Assembly (NCBI RefSeq): GCF_000518665.1
Contig: NZ_JAEA01000012.1
Span: 123,536-187,535 of the forward strand
Origin: Microvirga flocculans ATCC BAA-817
GTDB taxonomy: Bacteria; Pseudomonadota; Alphaproteobacteria; Rhizobiales; Beijerinckiaceae
Reading direction: 5' to 3'
DNA length: 64,000 bases
Position 1 is the stretch's first letter. Each line of letters starts with the position of its first letter. This document shows positions 54,195 through 62,078 of this stretch, piece by piece. Under the pieces are notes generated by a model, which was given only the letters and a program-made list of their open reading frames with translations, was not told the origin of the DNA and made no database searches. Made by a program: the position numbers and the translations under genes.

Positions 54195-54635
54195 ATGCCG
54201 TCGTGGCAGGAGATCTCTGAGCAGATTCTCTACTGCGACGGCAGTCTTCGAGATGTCTATGTTCTCGATACAGGTCCTAAAGATTGGAAGCTTTTTCTCG
54301 AAGCGCTCTCCCACTCAGAATGGACCTACTCCTATACCTGGGAGGGCGAGCTTCAGCCTTTGCCTCTGACATTCTTAGAGGCACGGAGCAAAGAAGGACC
54401 GGCTCTCCTGAGCATCGATAAAGATGCTCTTCGGCTGAACTGCCATTTCTTCGGAGAGGACGAGATCGAACTCGACTTCGACCCTAGAGACATCAAGAGC
54501 CATGAGGTGTTTGAGCGATTAAACACCTTTTTGCAGTGGCTGGCGGATTTGCTACAGAAGAGCATCATTATCACACCGGAAAACACACGCGATGATGTCA
54601 TCCTGACAATCTCGCCAGCGAGCAGGGGGGCTTGA
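54195..54635 (+). CDS. Orphan ORF inserted between atpD and atpC
   Basis: A 146-residue acidic, soluble protein from the ATG at 54195 (a TTG at 54186 would give 149). Segments include LRDVYVLDTGPKDWKLFLEAL, WTYSYTWEGE, LRLNCHFFGEDEIELDFDPRDI and SIIITPENTRDDVILTISP. I vaguely associate this pattern with small hypotheticals found in other proteobacteria, but cannot name it. Sampled lines hold 26, 32 and 31 G/C of 60, far below atpD. It fills the gap between atpD and atpC; its tail supplies AGGGGGG, the atpC ribosome-binding site. An 8-base repeat, GCTTGAAA, flanks it (54184-54191 and 54630-54637). Confidence 0.75.
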   Translation: MPSWQEISEQILYCDGSLRDVYVLDTGPKDWKLFLEALSHSEWTYSYTWEGELQPLPLTFLEARSKEGPALLSIDKDALRLNCHFFGEDEIELDFDPRDIKSHEVFERLNTFLQWLADLLQKSIIITPENTRDDVILTISPASRGA

Positions 54636-54636
54636 A

Positions 54637-55038
54637 ATGGCTACCTTCAATTTCGAACTCGTCTCTCCCGAGCGTGTGCTCTTCTCAGATGCGGTCGATG
54701 CCGTCGTCCTGCCCGCCAGCGAAGGCGACATGACGGTTCTTCCCGGCCACGCGCCCATGATGACGACGCTCAAGACCGGGTTCCTCATCATTGGGAACGG
54801 ATCGGGCAACGGGAAGCGGGTTCTGGTGCGCGGCGGCTTTGCCGACATCAACCAGAACGGACTGACGGTTCTGGCCGAGCGCGCTCTTCCTGCCGAGGAG
54901 CTGACGCAGGAGGTTCTGGATAAGGAAATCCTCCAGGCCGAGATGCTGTGGGATTCCACCACGGACCCGGCCGCCAAGCACGCGGCGGAGGCGACTCTCG
55001 CCCAGCTGCGCGAAGCCAAGGCGGCGCTCAACTACTGA
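54637..55038 (+). CDS. atpC: ATP synthase F1 epsilon subunit
   Basis: A 133-residue rotor subunit that couples and inhibits F1. The beta-sandwich opens with FNFELVSPERVLFSDAVDAVVLPASEGDMTVLPGHAPM (in parts: LVSPERVLFSDAVDAV, SEGDMTVLPGHAPM), and GGFADINQNGLTVLAERA follows. The C-terminal helix (EELTQEVLDKEI...) is short, as in alphaproteobacteria. It starts one base after the orphan ORF stop. A terminator follows. Confidence 0.95.
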   Translation: MATFNFELVSPERVLFSDAVDAVVLPASEGDMTVLPGHAPMMTTLKTGFLIIGNGSGNGKRVLVRGGFADINQNGLTVLAERALPAEELTQEVLDKEILQAEMLWDSTTDPAAKHAAEATLAQLREAKAALNY

Positions 55039-55047
55039 ATCGAAACA

Positions 55048-55072
55048 CCCGGCCCCGCGCCGGGTTTTTTTT
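55048..55072 (+). terminator. Rho-independent terminator of the atp operon
   Basis: Stem CCCGGC (55048-55053) with GCCGGG (55059-55064), 5-base loop, then eight T. The next gene begins 4 bases after it. Confidence 0.92.
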
Positions 55073-55075
55073 GGC

Positions 55076-55591
55076 ATGGACCCGGCTGCACCGCTCATTC
55101 TCACGCTCCGGTTCGACGAGCGCTCCTTCGCCTTCTTCGAGGCGCAGCGGCAGCGCTACTTTCCGCCCGAGCGGAATTTCATTCCGGCGCATCTCACGCT
55201 GTTCCATCACCTGCCGGGCGAAAACCTGACCGCCATCGCGCGCGATCTCGAAGATCGCATGTCGGAACAAGGCGCCTTCTCTCTGGCGGTTTCGGGTTTG
55301 CGCTCCCTGGGGCGGGGCGTAGCCTATGCGCTGTGCTCGCCCGAGCTCGATGCCTTGCGCGGCGATCTCTTCCGGCAATGGCATCCCTGGCTCACGCCCC
55401 AGGACCGGCAGAGGCACCGGCCTCATGTGACGATCCAGAACAAGGTCGATCCGAGCGCGGCGAGGGCGCTCCTGGAAGAGCTGAGCGACGGCTTTCAACC
55501 GTTCCAGGTCAGCGGGATCGGTCTGGATCTATGGTGGTATCGCGGCGGACCGTGGGAGAAGGCGCAGAGCTTTCCATTCATGCCAGAATGA
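55076..55591 (+). CDS. 2'-5' RNA ligase / cyclic phosphodiesterase-like protein
   Basis: A 171-residue protein of the 2H phosphoesterase superfamily. The two catalytic HxT motifs are HLTLFH (about 39-44) and HVTIQN (about 118-123), with LSLAVSGLRSLGRGVAY-like strands between (seen as FSLAVSGLRSLGRG). Bacterial relatives act on 2'-5' linked or cyclic phosphate RNA ends. The start at 55076 is right after the atpC terminator T run, so it may need its own promoter or be read through. Confidence 0.85.
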   Translation: MDPAAPLILTLRFDERSFAFFEAQRQRYFPPERNFIPAHLTLFHHLPGENLTAIARDLEDRMSEQGAFSLAVSGLRSLGRGVAYALCSPELDALRGDLFRQWHPWLTPQDRQRHRPHVTIQNKVDPSAARALLEELSDGFQPFQVSGIGLDLWWYRGGPWEKAQSFPFMPE

Positions 55592-55650
55592 ACCGTTCTC
55601 AGTCATGTGAGAAGGTTTCCGGCTGGTGTCGCATCCAACGAACGGTCCTC

Positions 55651-55912
55651 ATCCTGCCCTCATCCTGAGAGTCTGGCCCGTAAAGGCATGGCATTTCTTT
55701 GCCTCCCCCTTGTGGGGAGGGACAGGGTGGGGGTGCCGTCGCCAGACCTTTATAGGCTATCGCTCACACCCCACCTCCACCTCCTCCCCACAAGGGGGAG
55801 GAGAGCCCGCGTTGCACCTGACGAAGACAAGTCTCAGGCAAGCCCGGCGCTCGCGGGGAGGAGCGTCGCCCGCGCTTTATGAGCCAGCCTCTCAGGATGG
55901 GTCTGAGGAAGG
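55651..55912. repeat. Composite intergenic inverted repeat
   Basis: A nested element in a 396-base gene-free spacer. The outer arms CATCCTGAGA (55661-55670) and TCTCAGGATG (55890-55899) are exact complements, and CCTCA/TGAGG extends them. Inner arms CCTCCCCCTTGTGGGGAGG (55702-55720) and CCTCCCCACAAGGGGGAGG (55783-55801) are also exact complements and contain their own hairpins. Such elements are dispersed in Hyphomicrobiales and may be small non-autonomous mobile elements. Confidence 0.75.
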
Positions 55913-55913
55913 T

Positions 55914-55946
55914 TTAAAACGAAATCACCGGCACGAGGCCGGTGAT
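55914..55946 (-). terminator. Rho-independent terminator after putA
   Basis: Read on the minus strand: ATCACCGGC and GCCGGTGAT arms (55924-55932 with 55938-55946), 5-base loop, followed by TTCGTTTTAAA. It lies about 40 bases beyond the putA stop. Confidence 0.85.
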
Positions 55947-55987
55947 GATGTCATATCGGTGTTGGGAAGGATGAGAGTGCTTGGCCC

Positions 55988-58900
55988 TCATTCCCCCATC
56001 GCGATCAGGTTGGCATTGCCGCCTGCGGCCGCGGTGTTGATCGTCACCGTCTGCTCGGTGGCGAAGCGCAGGAGGTAGTGCGGGCCGCCCGCCTTCGGGC
56101 CCGTGCCGGAAAGGCCGTGGCCGCCGAAGGGCTGCACGCCGACCACCGCGCCGATCATGTTGCGGTTCACATAGACGTTGCCCACCGACAGCGCCTCGAC
56201 CACGCGCTCCACCGTGGCGTCGATGCGCGAATGCACGCCCAGGGTCAGGCCGTAGCCCGTGCCCTCGATGGCCTGGATCACCTCCGCAAGACGATCCGCC
56301 CTGTAGCGCACCACGTGCAGCACGGGGCCGAAGACCTCCTGCGCGAGATCCTGTGGCTTGCCGAGTTCGAAGATGTGTGGAGCCACATAGGTGCCCGCAG
56401 CAGGCGCTTGCCCCGCATAATGCACCTTCGCGGAGCGCGCCGTCGCGGCGATATGCGCATCCAGCTTGTCCTTCGCCTCGCGGTCGATCACCGGCCCGAC
56501 ATGGGTCGAGACGTCGCGCGGGTCGCCGATCTTCAGCTCGCGCGCATTGCCCGCGATCATCTCGATCATGCGGTCGGCCACATCCTCCTGCACGCAGAGG
56601 AGCCGAAGCGCCGAGCAGCGCTGACCCGCGGAGCGGAAGGCCGAGGTCACCACGTCGTCCGCGACCTGCTCGGGCAGGGCGGTCGCATCGACGATCATCG
56701 CGTTGATGCCGCCCGTCTCCGCGATCAGCGGCACGATGGCCGCATCCTTGTTCGCGAGCGTGCGGTTGATGATCCGCGCCACTTCCGTCGAACCCGTGAA
56801 TACCACGCCCGCCACGTCCCTTTGCTCGACGAGGCGCGCGCCGATGCGCCCGTCGCCGGGCACGAGATGCAACGTCGTCTTCGGCACTCCCGCTTCGTGA
56901 AGGATGCGCACGGCGAGATCCGCGATCAGCGGCGTCTGCTCGGCGGGCTTCGCGACCACGGCGTTGCCCGCCATCAGCGCGGCGCTCACCTGGCCGAGGA
57001 AGATGGCGAGCGGGAAATTCCACGGCGAGATCGCCACGAAGACCCCGCGTCCGCGTAGGCTCAGCACGTTGCTCTCCCCGGTCGGCCCCGGCATCGCCTC
57101 GCCCGCCCCGAAGAGAGAGCGGCCCTGAACGGCGTAATAGCGCAGGAAGTCGACGGCCTCGCGCACTTCGGAGAGCGCATCGTCGAGGGTCTTGCCGGCT
57201 TCCACCTGCAGCAGGTGCAAAAGCGCCCCGCGCCGCTCCTCGAGAAGATCGGCGGCGCGCAGAAGCGCCTTGGCGCGCGCGTCTGCATCCGTCCGGCTCC
57301 AGCGTGCAAAGCCCATGCGCGCAGCGGCCATGGCGCGGTCCGCGACCTCCGGGGACGCTTCCGTCACCTGGCCCGCCTGCGTGCTGCCGTCGATGGGGCT
57401 GATCACAGGACGCGGCATGCCCGAGGCGGCCTTGCCGTCGATCAGCGGCTCGGCCTTGAAGCTCTGCTGCGCACCCCTCGCGATCTCGGCGAGCAGGGCT
57501 TCGAGGGAGGCGCGATGCCCGAACTCGACGCCCTTCGAATTGTCGCGGTCGGGGCCGTATAGACGGCGCGGCAGCGGAAGCCTGGGATGGCGCGCCTTGT
57601 CGGCGGAGACGATGATGTCGGCGGGACGCTTCAGGAGATCGCGCACGGGCACGTCCGGGTCCGCCGCCACGGAGACGAAGGAGGAATTCGCGCCGTTTTC
57701 CAGGAGGCGGCGCACGAGATAGGCCAGCAGATCGCGGTGGCCGCCCACCGGCGCATAGGCGCGGCAGGCGAGGCCGGGCTTGTCCTCGAGCAGACGCGCA
57801 TAGAGCGCCTCGCCCATGCCGTGCAGGCGCTGGAACTCGTAGCCCTCCGTGCCGCCCGCGCGCTCGATGATCGAGGCGACGGTGAGCGCGTTGTGGGTGG
57901 CGAATTGCGGATAGATGCGCGGGCGAAGGGAAAGCATCTTCTCGGCGCAGGCCATGTAGTGCAGGTCCGTCATCGCCTTGCGGGTGAAGACCGGATAATC
58001 GTCGAGCCCGCGCTCCTGCGCGCGCTTCACCTCCGTGTCCCAATAGGCGCCCTTCACGAGGCGCACCATCATCTGGCGGTCGTACTTCTCGGCCATCGCC
58101 GCGATGGCGTCGATCACAGAACCGGCGCGCTTCTGATAGGCCTGGATCGCGAGACCGAAGCCTTTCCAACCGGCGAGAGACGGATCGGCGATCACGGCTT
58201 CGATCACCTCGAGGGAGAGTTCGAGCCGGTCGGCCTCTTCCGCGTCGACGGTGAAGTTGAGATCGTAGGATTTCGCTTTTTGCGCCAGGGCGATCACGAG
58301 GGGCACGAGTTCGCGCATCACGCGCTCGCGGCTCGTGGCCTCGTAGCGCGGATGGAGTGCCGAGAGTTTCACCGAAATGCCGGGACGGTTCGGCAGGGGC
58401 TCGTTGCCCGCCGAGCGTCCGATGGCGTCGATGGCGGAGGAATAGGATTCAAAATAGCGGCGCGCATCGTCGGCCGTGCGGGCGCCTTCGCCCAGCATGT
58501 CGAAGGAATAGCGGTACACGCGGCCCTTGGAGGAGGTGGCGCGCTTCAAGGCCTCCTCGATCGTCTGGCCGAGAACGAAGTGGTTGCCCATCACGCGCAT
58601 GGCCTGGCGGGTGGCCGCGCGCACGGCGGGAAGGCCGAGACGCTTCGTCAGCTGGCCGAGAATCCCTTCGGGCGTCTCGCCGGGCTGGATGACGCGCGCG
58701 GTGATACCGAGCGCCCAGGCCGAGGCAGAGACGAGAAAGGCGTCGGACTTCGCCTCATGGCTCGCGAAATCGGCGCTGCCGAGCTTGTCCTCGATGAGCT
58801 TGTCCGCCGTGGCGGCATCCGGCACGCGCAGCAGGGCCTCGGCCAGGACCATAAGGGCGAGGCCCTCCTTGGTGGACAGGGCGTATTCCCGCAGCATCTC

Positions 58901-59086
58901 CTCGACGCCGCCCAGGCCCCCGCCCTTGGCGCGGATCGCCTCGATCAGGCGGGTGGCCTGTTCATCCACACGGGCCTCACGTTCCGGCGGGAGCCGGGAA
59001 CCGGCAAGAAGCCGGGCCGCGATGGCCTCGTCGTCTTCCGCAAAGGGAGGGTTGAAGGGCAGGGCGGTGCCGGGGGCAGGGCTCAT
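55988..59086 (-). CDS. putA: Bifunctional proline dehydrogenase / L-glutamate gamma-semialdehyde dehydrogenase
   Basis: A 1032-residue enzyme oxidising proline to glutamate. The FAD-dependent proline dehydrogenase (about 80-450) shows VKLSALHPRYE, FTVDAEEADRLELSL, GLAIQAYQKRA and RLVKGAYWDTEVKRAQ. The P5C dehydrogenase (about 500-1000) shows ISPWNFPLAIFLG, ETGGINAMIVD and the catalytic Cys in SAGQRCSALRLL (about 790). It lacks the N-terminal ribbon-helix-helix DNA-binding domain of E. coli PutA (1320 residues), consistent with regulation by the divergent Lrp-type gene. The start at 59086 follows AGAGGAAA. Confidence 0.96.
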   Translation of the reverse strand: MSPAPGTALPFNPPFAEDDEAIAARLLAGSRLPPEREARVDEQATRLIEAIRAKGGGLGGVEEMLREYALSTKEGLALMVLAEALLRVPDAATADKLIEDKLGSADFASHEAKSDAFLVSASAWALGITARVIQPGETPEGILGQLTKRLGLPAVRAATRQAMRVMGNHFVLGQTIEEALKRATSSKGRVYRYSFDMLGEGARTADDARRYFESYSSAIDAIGRSAGNEPLPNRPGISVKLSALHPRYEATSRERVMRELVPLVIALAQKAKSYDLNFTVDAEEADRLELSLEVIEAVIADPSLAGWKGFGLAIQAYQKRAGSVIDAIAAMAEKYDRQMMVRLVKGAYWDTEVKRAQERGLDDYPVFTRKAMTDLHYMACAEKMLSLRPRIYPQFATHNALTVASIIERAGGTEGYEFQRLHGMGEALYARLLEDKPGLACRAYAPVGGHRDLLAYLVRRLLENGANSSFVSVAADPDVPVRDLLKRPADIIVSADKARHPRLPLPRRLYGPDRDNSKGVEFGHRASLEALLAEIARGAQQSFKAEPLIDGKAASGMPRPVISPIDGSTQAGQVTEASPEVADRAMAAARMGFARWSRTDADARAKALLRAADLLEERRGALLHLLQVEAGKTLDDALSEVREAVDFLRYYAVQGRSLFGAGEAMPGPTGESNVLSLRGRGVFVAISPWNFPLAIFLGQVSAALMAGNAVVAKPAEQTPLIADLAVRILHEAGVPKTTLHLVPGDGRIGARLVEQRDVAGVVFTGSTEVARIINRTLANKDAAIVPLIAETGGINAMIVDATALPEQVADDVVTSAFRSAGQRCSALRLLCVQEDVADRMIEMIAGNARELKIGDPRDVSTHVGPVIDREAKDKLDAHIAATARSAKVHYAGQAPAAGTYVAPHIFELGKPQDLAQEVFGPVLHVVRYRADRLAEVIQAIEGTGYGLTLGVHSRIDATVERVVEALSVGNVYVNRNMIGAVVGVQPFGGHGLSGTGPKAGGPHYLLRFATEQTVTINTAAAGGNANLIAMGE

Positions 59087-59142
59087 CGTCGTTTCCTCTG
59101 GATGTTTCCCGGAATATAGGCGGGGGAAAGCCGTGCTTCGAT

Positions 59143-59163
59143 GGCAAAATCAGCCGATTTGCC
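59143..59163. promoter_or_regulatory. Candidate PutR operator between putA and putR
   Basis: GGCAAAATC (59143-59151) and GATTTGCC (59156-59163) form an inverted repeat with one unpaired base and a 4-base spacer, in the 108-base divergent spacer. Lrp-type activators bind such A/T-centred palindromes. Confidence 0.5.
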
Positions 59164-59194
59164 GTAGGAAGAACGGGAAATACTATCTGGAGCC

Positions 59195-59662
59195 ATGAAA
59201 ATGTCGGATTTGGACCGGATCGATCGCAAGATCCTCAAGCACCTCCAGGCCGATGGCCGCATCGCCAATGTGGACCTGGCCGAGAAGGTCGGGCTGTCGC
59301 CGACCTCCACCGGCGAGCGGGTGAAGCGCCTGCAGCGGGACGGCTATATCGCAGGCTACGGCGCCCGGCTCGATCCGCACCGGCTCGGCCTCGAGCTTCT
59401 GGTCTTCGTGGAGGTGTCCCTCGACAAGACCACGCCGGACGTCTTCGAGAAATTCGCCGCCGCCGTGAGGCGCGCGCCCGAGGTCCTGGAGTGCCACATG
59501 GTGGCGGGCGGCTTCGATTACCTGGTCAAGACCCGCGTCGCCGACATGGCGGCCTACCGGCACTTTCTGGGCGAGATCCTCCTCGCCCTTCCGGGCGTGA
59601 AGGAGACCCGCACCTATGCGGTGATGGAGGAAGTGAAGAGCGACGGGATGCTTCCGGTTTAA
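59195..59662 (+). CDS. putR: Lrp/AsnC family regulator, likely PutR
   Basis: A 155-residue regulator. The helix-turn-helix is at about 5-60 (LDRIDRKILKHLQADGRIAN, LAEKVGLSPTSTGERVKRL, each in part) and the RAM effector domain is at about 70-145 (VEVSLDKTTPDVFEKF, HMVAGGFDYLVKTRVADMAAY). Divergence from putA matches PutR of Agrobacterium and Rhodobacter, which activates putA in response to proline. Direct proof is lacking here. Confidence 0.88.
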   Translation: MKMSDLDRIDRKILKHLQADGRIANVDLAEKVGLSPTSTGERVKRLQRDGYIAGYGARLDPHRLGLELLVFVEVSLDKTTPDVFEKFAAAVRRAPEVLECHMVAGGFDYLVKTRVADMAAYRHFLGEILLALPGVKETRTYAVMEEVKSDGMLPV

Positions 59663-59668
59663 CGGAGA

Positions 59669-59692
59669 CGGGAGGGCTTTGAGGCCCTCCCG
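59669..59692. terminator. Hairpin between convergent putR and terC-like gene
   Basis: A 9-bp stem CGGGAGGGC (59669-59677) with GCCCTCCCG (59684-59692) and a 6-base loop. No T run follows on either strand, so it is a weak or Rho-assisted bidirectional terminator. Confidence 0.55.
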
Positions 59693-59700
59693 CTCAGTCA

Positions 59701-60738
59701 TCAGCCGGTCACCTGTTTCGCCTCGGGCTCTTCGCCCCGCGTCTTCCAGAGGCTCCAGAGGACGCCAGTCGCCAGGATGCCGAAGGTTACGGCCAGAGAG
59801 ATGGCCGGCGGAATCTTGGCAAGGTCCAGCATGTCGGCCGCGAAGATCTTGGAGCCGATGAAGATCAGCACGAAGGCCAGCGCATATTTCAGGTAGTGGA
59901 AGCGGTGCACCATGGCGGCAAGCGCGAAGTAGAGCGCGCGCAGGCCGAGAATGGCGAAGATGTTCGACGTGTAGACGATGAACGGATCCGTCGTGATGGC
60001 GAAGATCGCGGGCACCGAGTCCACCGCGAAGATCACGTCGGCGATTTCCACGAGCACCAGCGCCATGAAGAGCGGGGTCATGAACCACACGGGCTTCCCG
60101 GTCTTCGGGTGCTCCTTCTTCACGAAGAAGCGCTCGCCGTGATGCTCGTCGGTGACGTTGAAGTGACGGCGCATGAGGCCGATCACCGGGTTCTTGGCGA
60201 TGTCGTACTCCTTGTCGGAGAAGACGAGCATCTTCACGCCCGTGGCGATCAGGAACACGGCGAAGAGATAGAGAACCCAGGAGAACTGGGAGATCACGGC
60301 AGCGCCGAAGCCGATCATGATCGCGCGCAGCACGATGACGCCGAGAATGCCCCAGAACAGCACCCGGTGCTGATAGAGGCGCGGTACGGCAAAGAAGCCG
60401 AAGATCATGGCGATGACGAACACGTTGTCCATCGCCAGGGCCTTCTCGACGGCAAAGCCCGTCAGGTAGTTCATGCCGGGCTCAGGTCCCAGATACCACC
60501 AGACGAAGCCGCCGAAGGCGAGGCCGAGCGCAATGTAGAAGGCGCTCATGAAAAGGCTCTCGCGCACGCCGATCTCCCGGTGCTTGCGATGAAGCACGCC
60601 GAGATCGAGGACGAGGAGAGCGACGACGATGAGGAGGAAGGCAAGCCACATCCACAGGGGCTTGCCGAGCCAGCTGATGAGCAGGATCTCGAACATGATG
60701 ACCGAACCCGTTGGTTGAACCGACGTCGGTTCCGACAT
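59701..60738 (-). CDS. TerC family integral membrane protein
   Basis: About 345 residues, mostly hydrophobic, with seven or more helices. The family acidic motifs are present: VEKALAMDNVFVIAMIFGFF in part (AMDNVFVIAMIF) and VEIADVIFAVDSVPAIFAIT in part (EIADVIFAVDSVPAIF), plus SNIFAILGLRALYFALAAM. TerC/Alx proteins are linked to metal homeostasis, especially manganese export. The start at 60738 is favoured by GAGAAAG upstream. An ATG at 60696 (MFEILLISWLG) is the main alternative and would leave a 16-bp palindrome in the leader. Confidence 0.87.
   Translation of the reverse strand: MSEPTSVQPTGSVIMFEILLISWLGKPLWMWLAFLLIVVALLVLDLGVLHRKHREIGVRESLFMSAFYIALGLAFGGFVWWYLGPEPGMNYLTGFAVEKALAMDNVFVIAMIFGFFAVPRLYQHRVLFWGILGVIVLRAIMIGFGAAVISQFSWVLYLFAVFLIATGVKMLVFSDKEYDIAKNPVIGLMRRHFNVTDEHHGERFFVKKEHPKTGKPVWFMTPLFMALVLVEIADVIFAVDSVPAIFAITTDPFIVYTSNIFAILGLRALYFALAAMVHRFHYLKYALAFVLIFIGSKIFAADMLDLAKIPPAISLAVTFGILATGVLWSLWKTRGEEPEAKQVTG
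60717..60732. promoter_or_regulatory. 16-bp perfect palindrome near the TerC-type start
   Basis: GAACCGAC and GTCGGTTC at 60717-60732 form a perfect palindrome. Its role depends on which TerC start is real: it is in the 5' leader if translation begins at 60696, or in codons 3-8 if it begins at 60738. Confidence 0.4.
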
Positions 60739-60996
60739 CACGGACGCTTTCTCGTCCGCCAGAGGGGCCCGGTCACCGACGAAACCAGAGGTGGGGAGGG
60801 GGCGCCCAGCCGTCAAGGGGGCGCGGATCCGGAATCTTCTGCTCACCTTTTCGTCAGATGCCGGTTCGGGCGGCAGGAATGCCGAGGCAAGAGACTTGAC
60901 CCCCCGCACCGATCTGCTTGCATGGTCTAAGAACAGGGCAGGTGGCCGAAAACGGCGCCACGAGGCTTGAGACGATAAGAATCAGAGGTAACGGCG

Positions 60997-62034
60997 ATGT
61001 TCGCGGATCGTTCGACAAAGGCGCGGTGGCTCAAGGGAATGCTGGCGGGCGCGGCCGTGCTCCTCGGCGCCGCCGCCGCCCAGGCGCAGACCCCGGTGCG
61101 GTTCTCCCTGGACTGGCGCTGGGAAGGTCCGGCTGCGCCCTTCGCGGTGGCGCTCGACAAGGGCTACTTCAAGGCCGAGGGGCTCGATGTCACGATCGAC
61201 CCGGCCGCAGGGTCCCGCGAGCCTATTTCCCGGGTGGCCTCGGGCACCTACGACATGGGCTTCGGCGACGTGAACTCCCTCGTGCGCTTCCGGGATGAAA
61301 ATCCCGGCGCCGACATCAAGGCCGTGATGGTGATCTATGACCGCCCGCCCTTCGCCATCATCGGCCGCAAGAGCCGGGGCATCGGCAAGGATGTGGCGAG
61401 CCTCCAGGGCAAGAAGTTCGGCGCGCCCGCCGCCGACGGGGCCTATGCGCAATGGCCGATCTTCAAGGCCGTCAACAAGATCGACGATTCGAGCATGAAG
61501 TTCGAGAACGTGGGCTTCCCCGTGCGCGAGCCCATGCTGGCGCAGGGCGAGGTCGATGCGGTCTTCGGCTTCGCCATGTCCTCCTACATCAACCTCAAGT
61601 CCCGCGGCGTTCCGGCGGACGATATCGTCGTCCTGCCCATGAGCGATTACGGGGTGGAGCTTTACGGCAACACGATCCTGGTCTCGCAGAAATTCGCGCA
61701 GGAGAAGCCGGAGGCCGTGAAGGGTTTCCTGCGGGCCCTCATGAAAGGTGTGCAGGATGCGGTGAAGGACCCGTCGAGCGCGGTCGATGCGGTGATCAAG
61801 CGCAATGACGTGGCGAAGAAGGACGTGGAGCTCGAACGTCTCAGGATGGTGCTGGAGCAGAACATGATCACGCCCTGGGTCAAGGAGAACGGCTTCGGCG
61901 GCATCGACAAGGCCCGCTTCGCCAGGGCGCTCGACCAGATCGGGCTGACCTTCACCTACAAGGCCAAGCCCGAGGTTGAGGCGGTGTTCACGGAGGAGTT
62001 CCTCCCCGCCGCCGACCAGCGGAAGGTGAACTGA
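60997..62034 (+). CDS. ABC transporter substrate-binding protein, NMT1/ThiY type
   Basis: A 345-residue periplasmic binding protein. The signal peptide (about 1-30, ending AAAQAQ) precedes FSLDWRWEGPAAPFAVALDKGYF (in part: FSLDWRWEGPAAPFAVA), then GLDVTIDPAAGSREPISRVASG and DMGFGDVNSLVRFRDENP (in parts). This resembles ThiY/NMT1 and SsuA/TauA proteins, which bind thiamine precursors, taurine or sulfonates. It heads a three-gene ABC importer, but a terminator-like hairpin follows before the ATPase gene. The substrate is unassigned. Confidence 0.87.
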   Translation: MFADRSTKARWLKGMLAGAAVLLGAAAAQAQTPVRFSLDWRWEGPAAPFAVALDKGYFKAEGLDVTIDPAAGSREPISRVASGTYDMGFGDVNSLVRFRDENPGADIKAVMVIYDRPPFAIIGRKSRGIGKDVASLQGKKFGAPAADGAYAQWPIFKAVNKIDDSSMKFENVGFPVREPMLAQGEVDAVFGFAMSSYINLKSRGVPADDIVVLPMSDYGVELYGNTILVSQKFAQEKPEAVKGFLRALMKGVQDAVKDPSSAVDAVIKRNDVAKKDVELERLRMVLEQNMITPWVKENGFGGIDKARFARALDQIGLTFTYKAKPEVEAVFTEEFLPAADQRKVN

Positions 62035-62043
62035 TCCTTCGAG

Positions 62044-62071
62044 CCCGGCTGTCGATGCAGTCGGGTTTTTT
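62044..62071 (+). terminator. Terminator/attenuator between ABC binding protein and ATPase genes
   Basis: Stem CCCGGCTG (62044-62051) with CAGTCGGG (62058-62065), one G-U pair, 6-base loop, then six T. It likely makes binding protein in excess of the ATPase and permease. Confidence 0.85.
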
Positions 62072-62078
62072 CTTGCTC

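Noticed and set aside
60739..60900. Possible yybP-ykoY manganese riboswitch ahead of the TerC-type gene
   Set aside because: The conserved GGGGAGUA core was not found on the minus strand upstream of either start codon.
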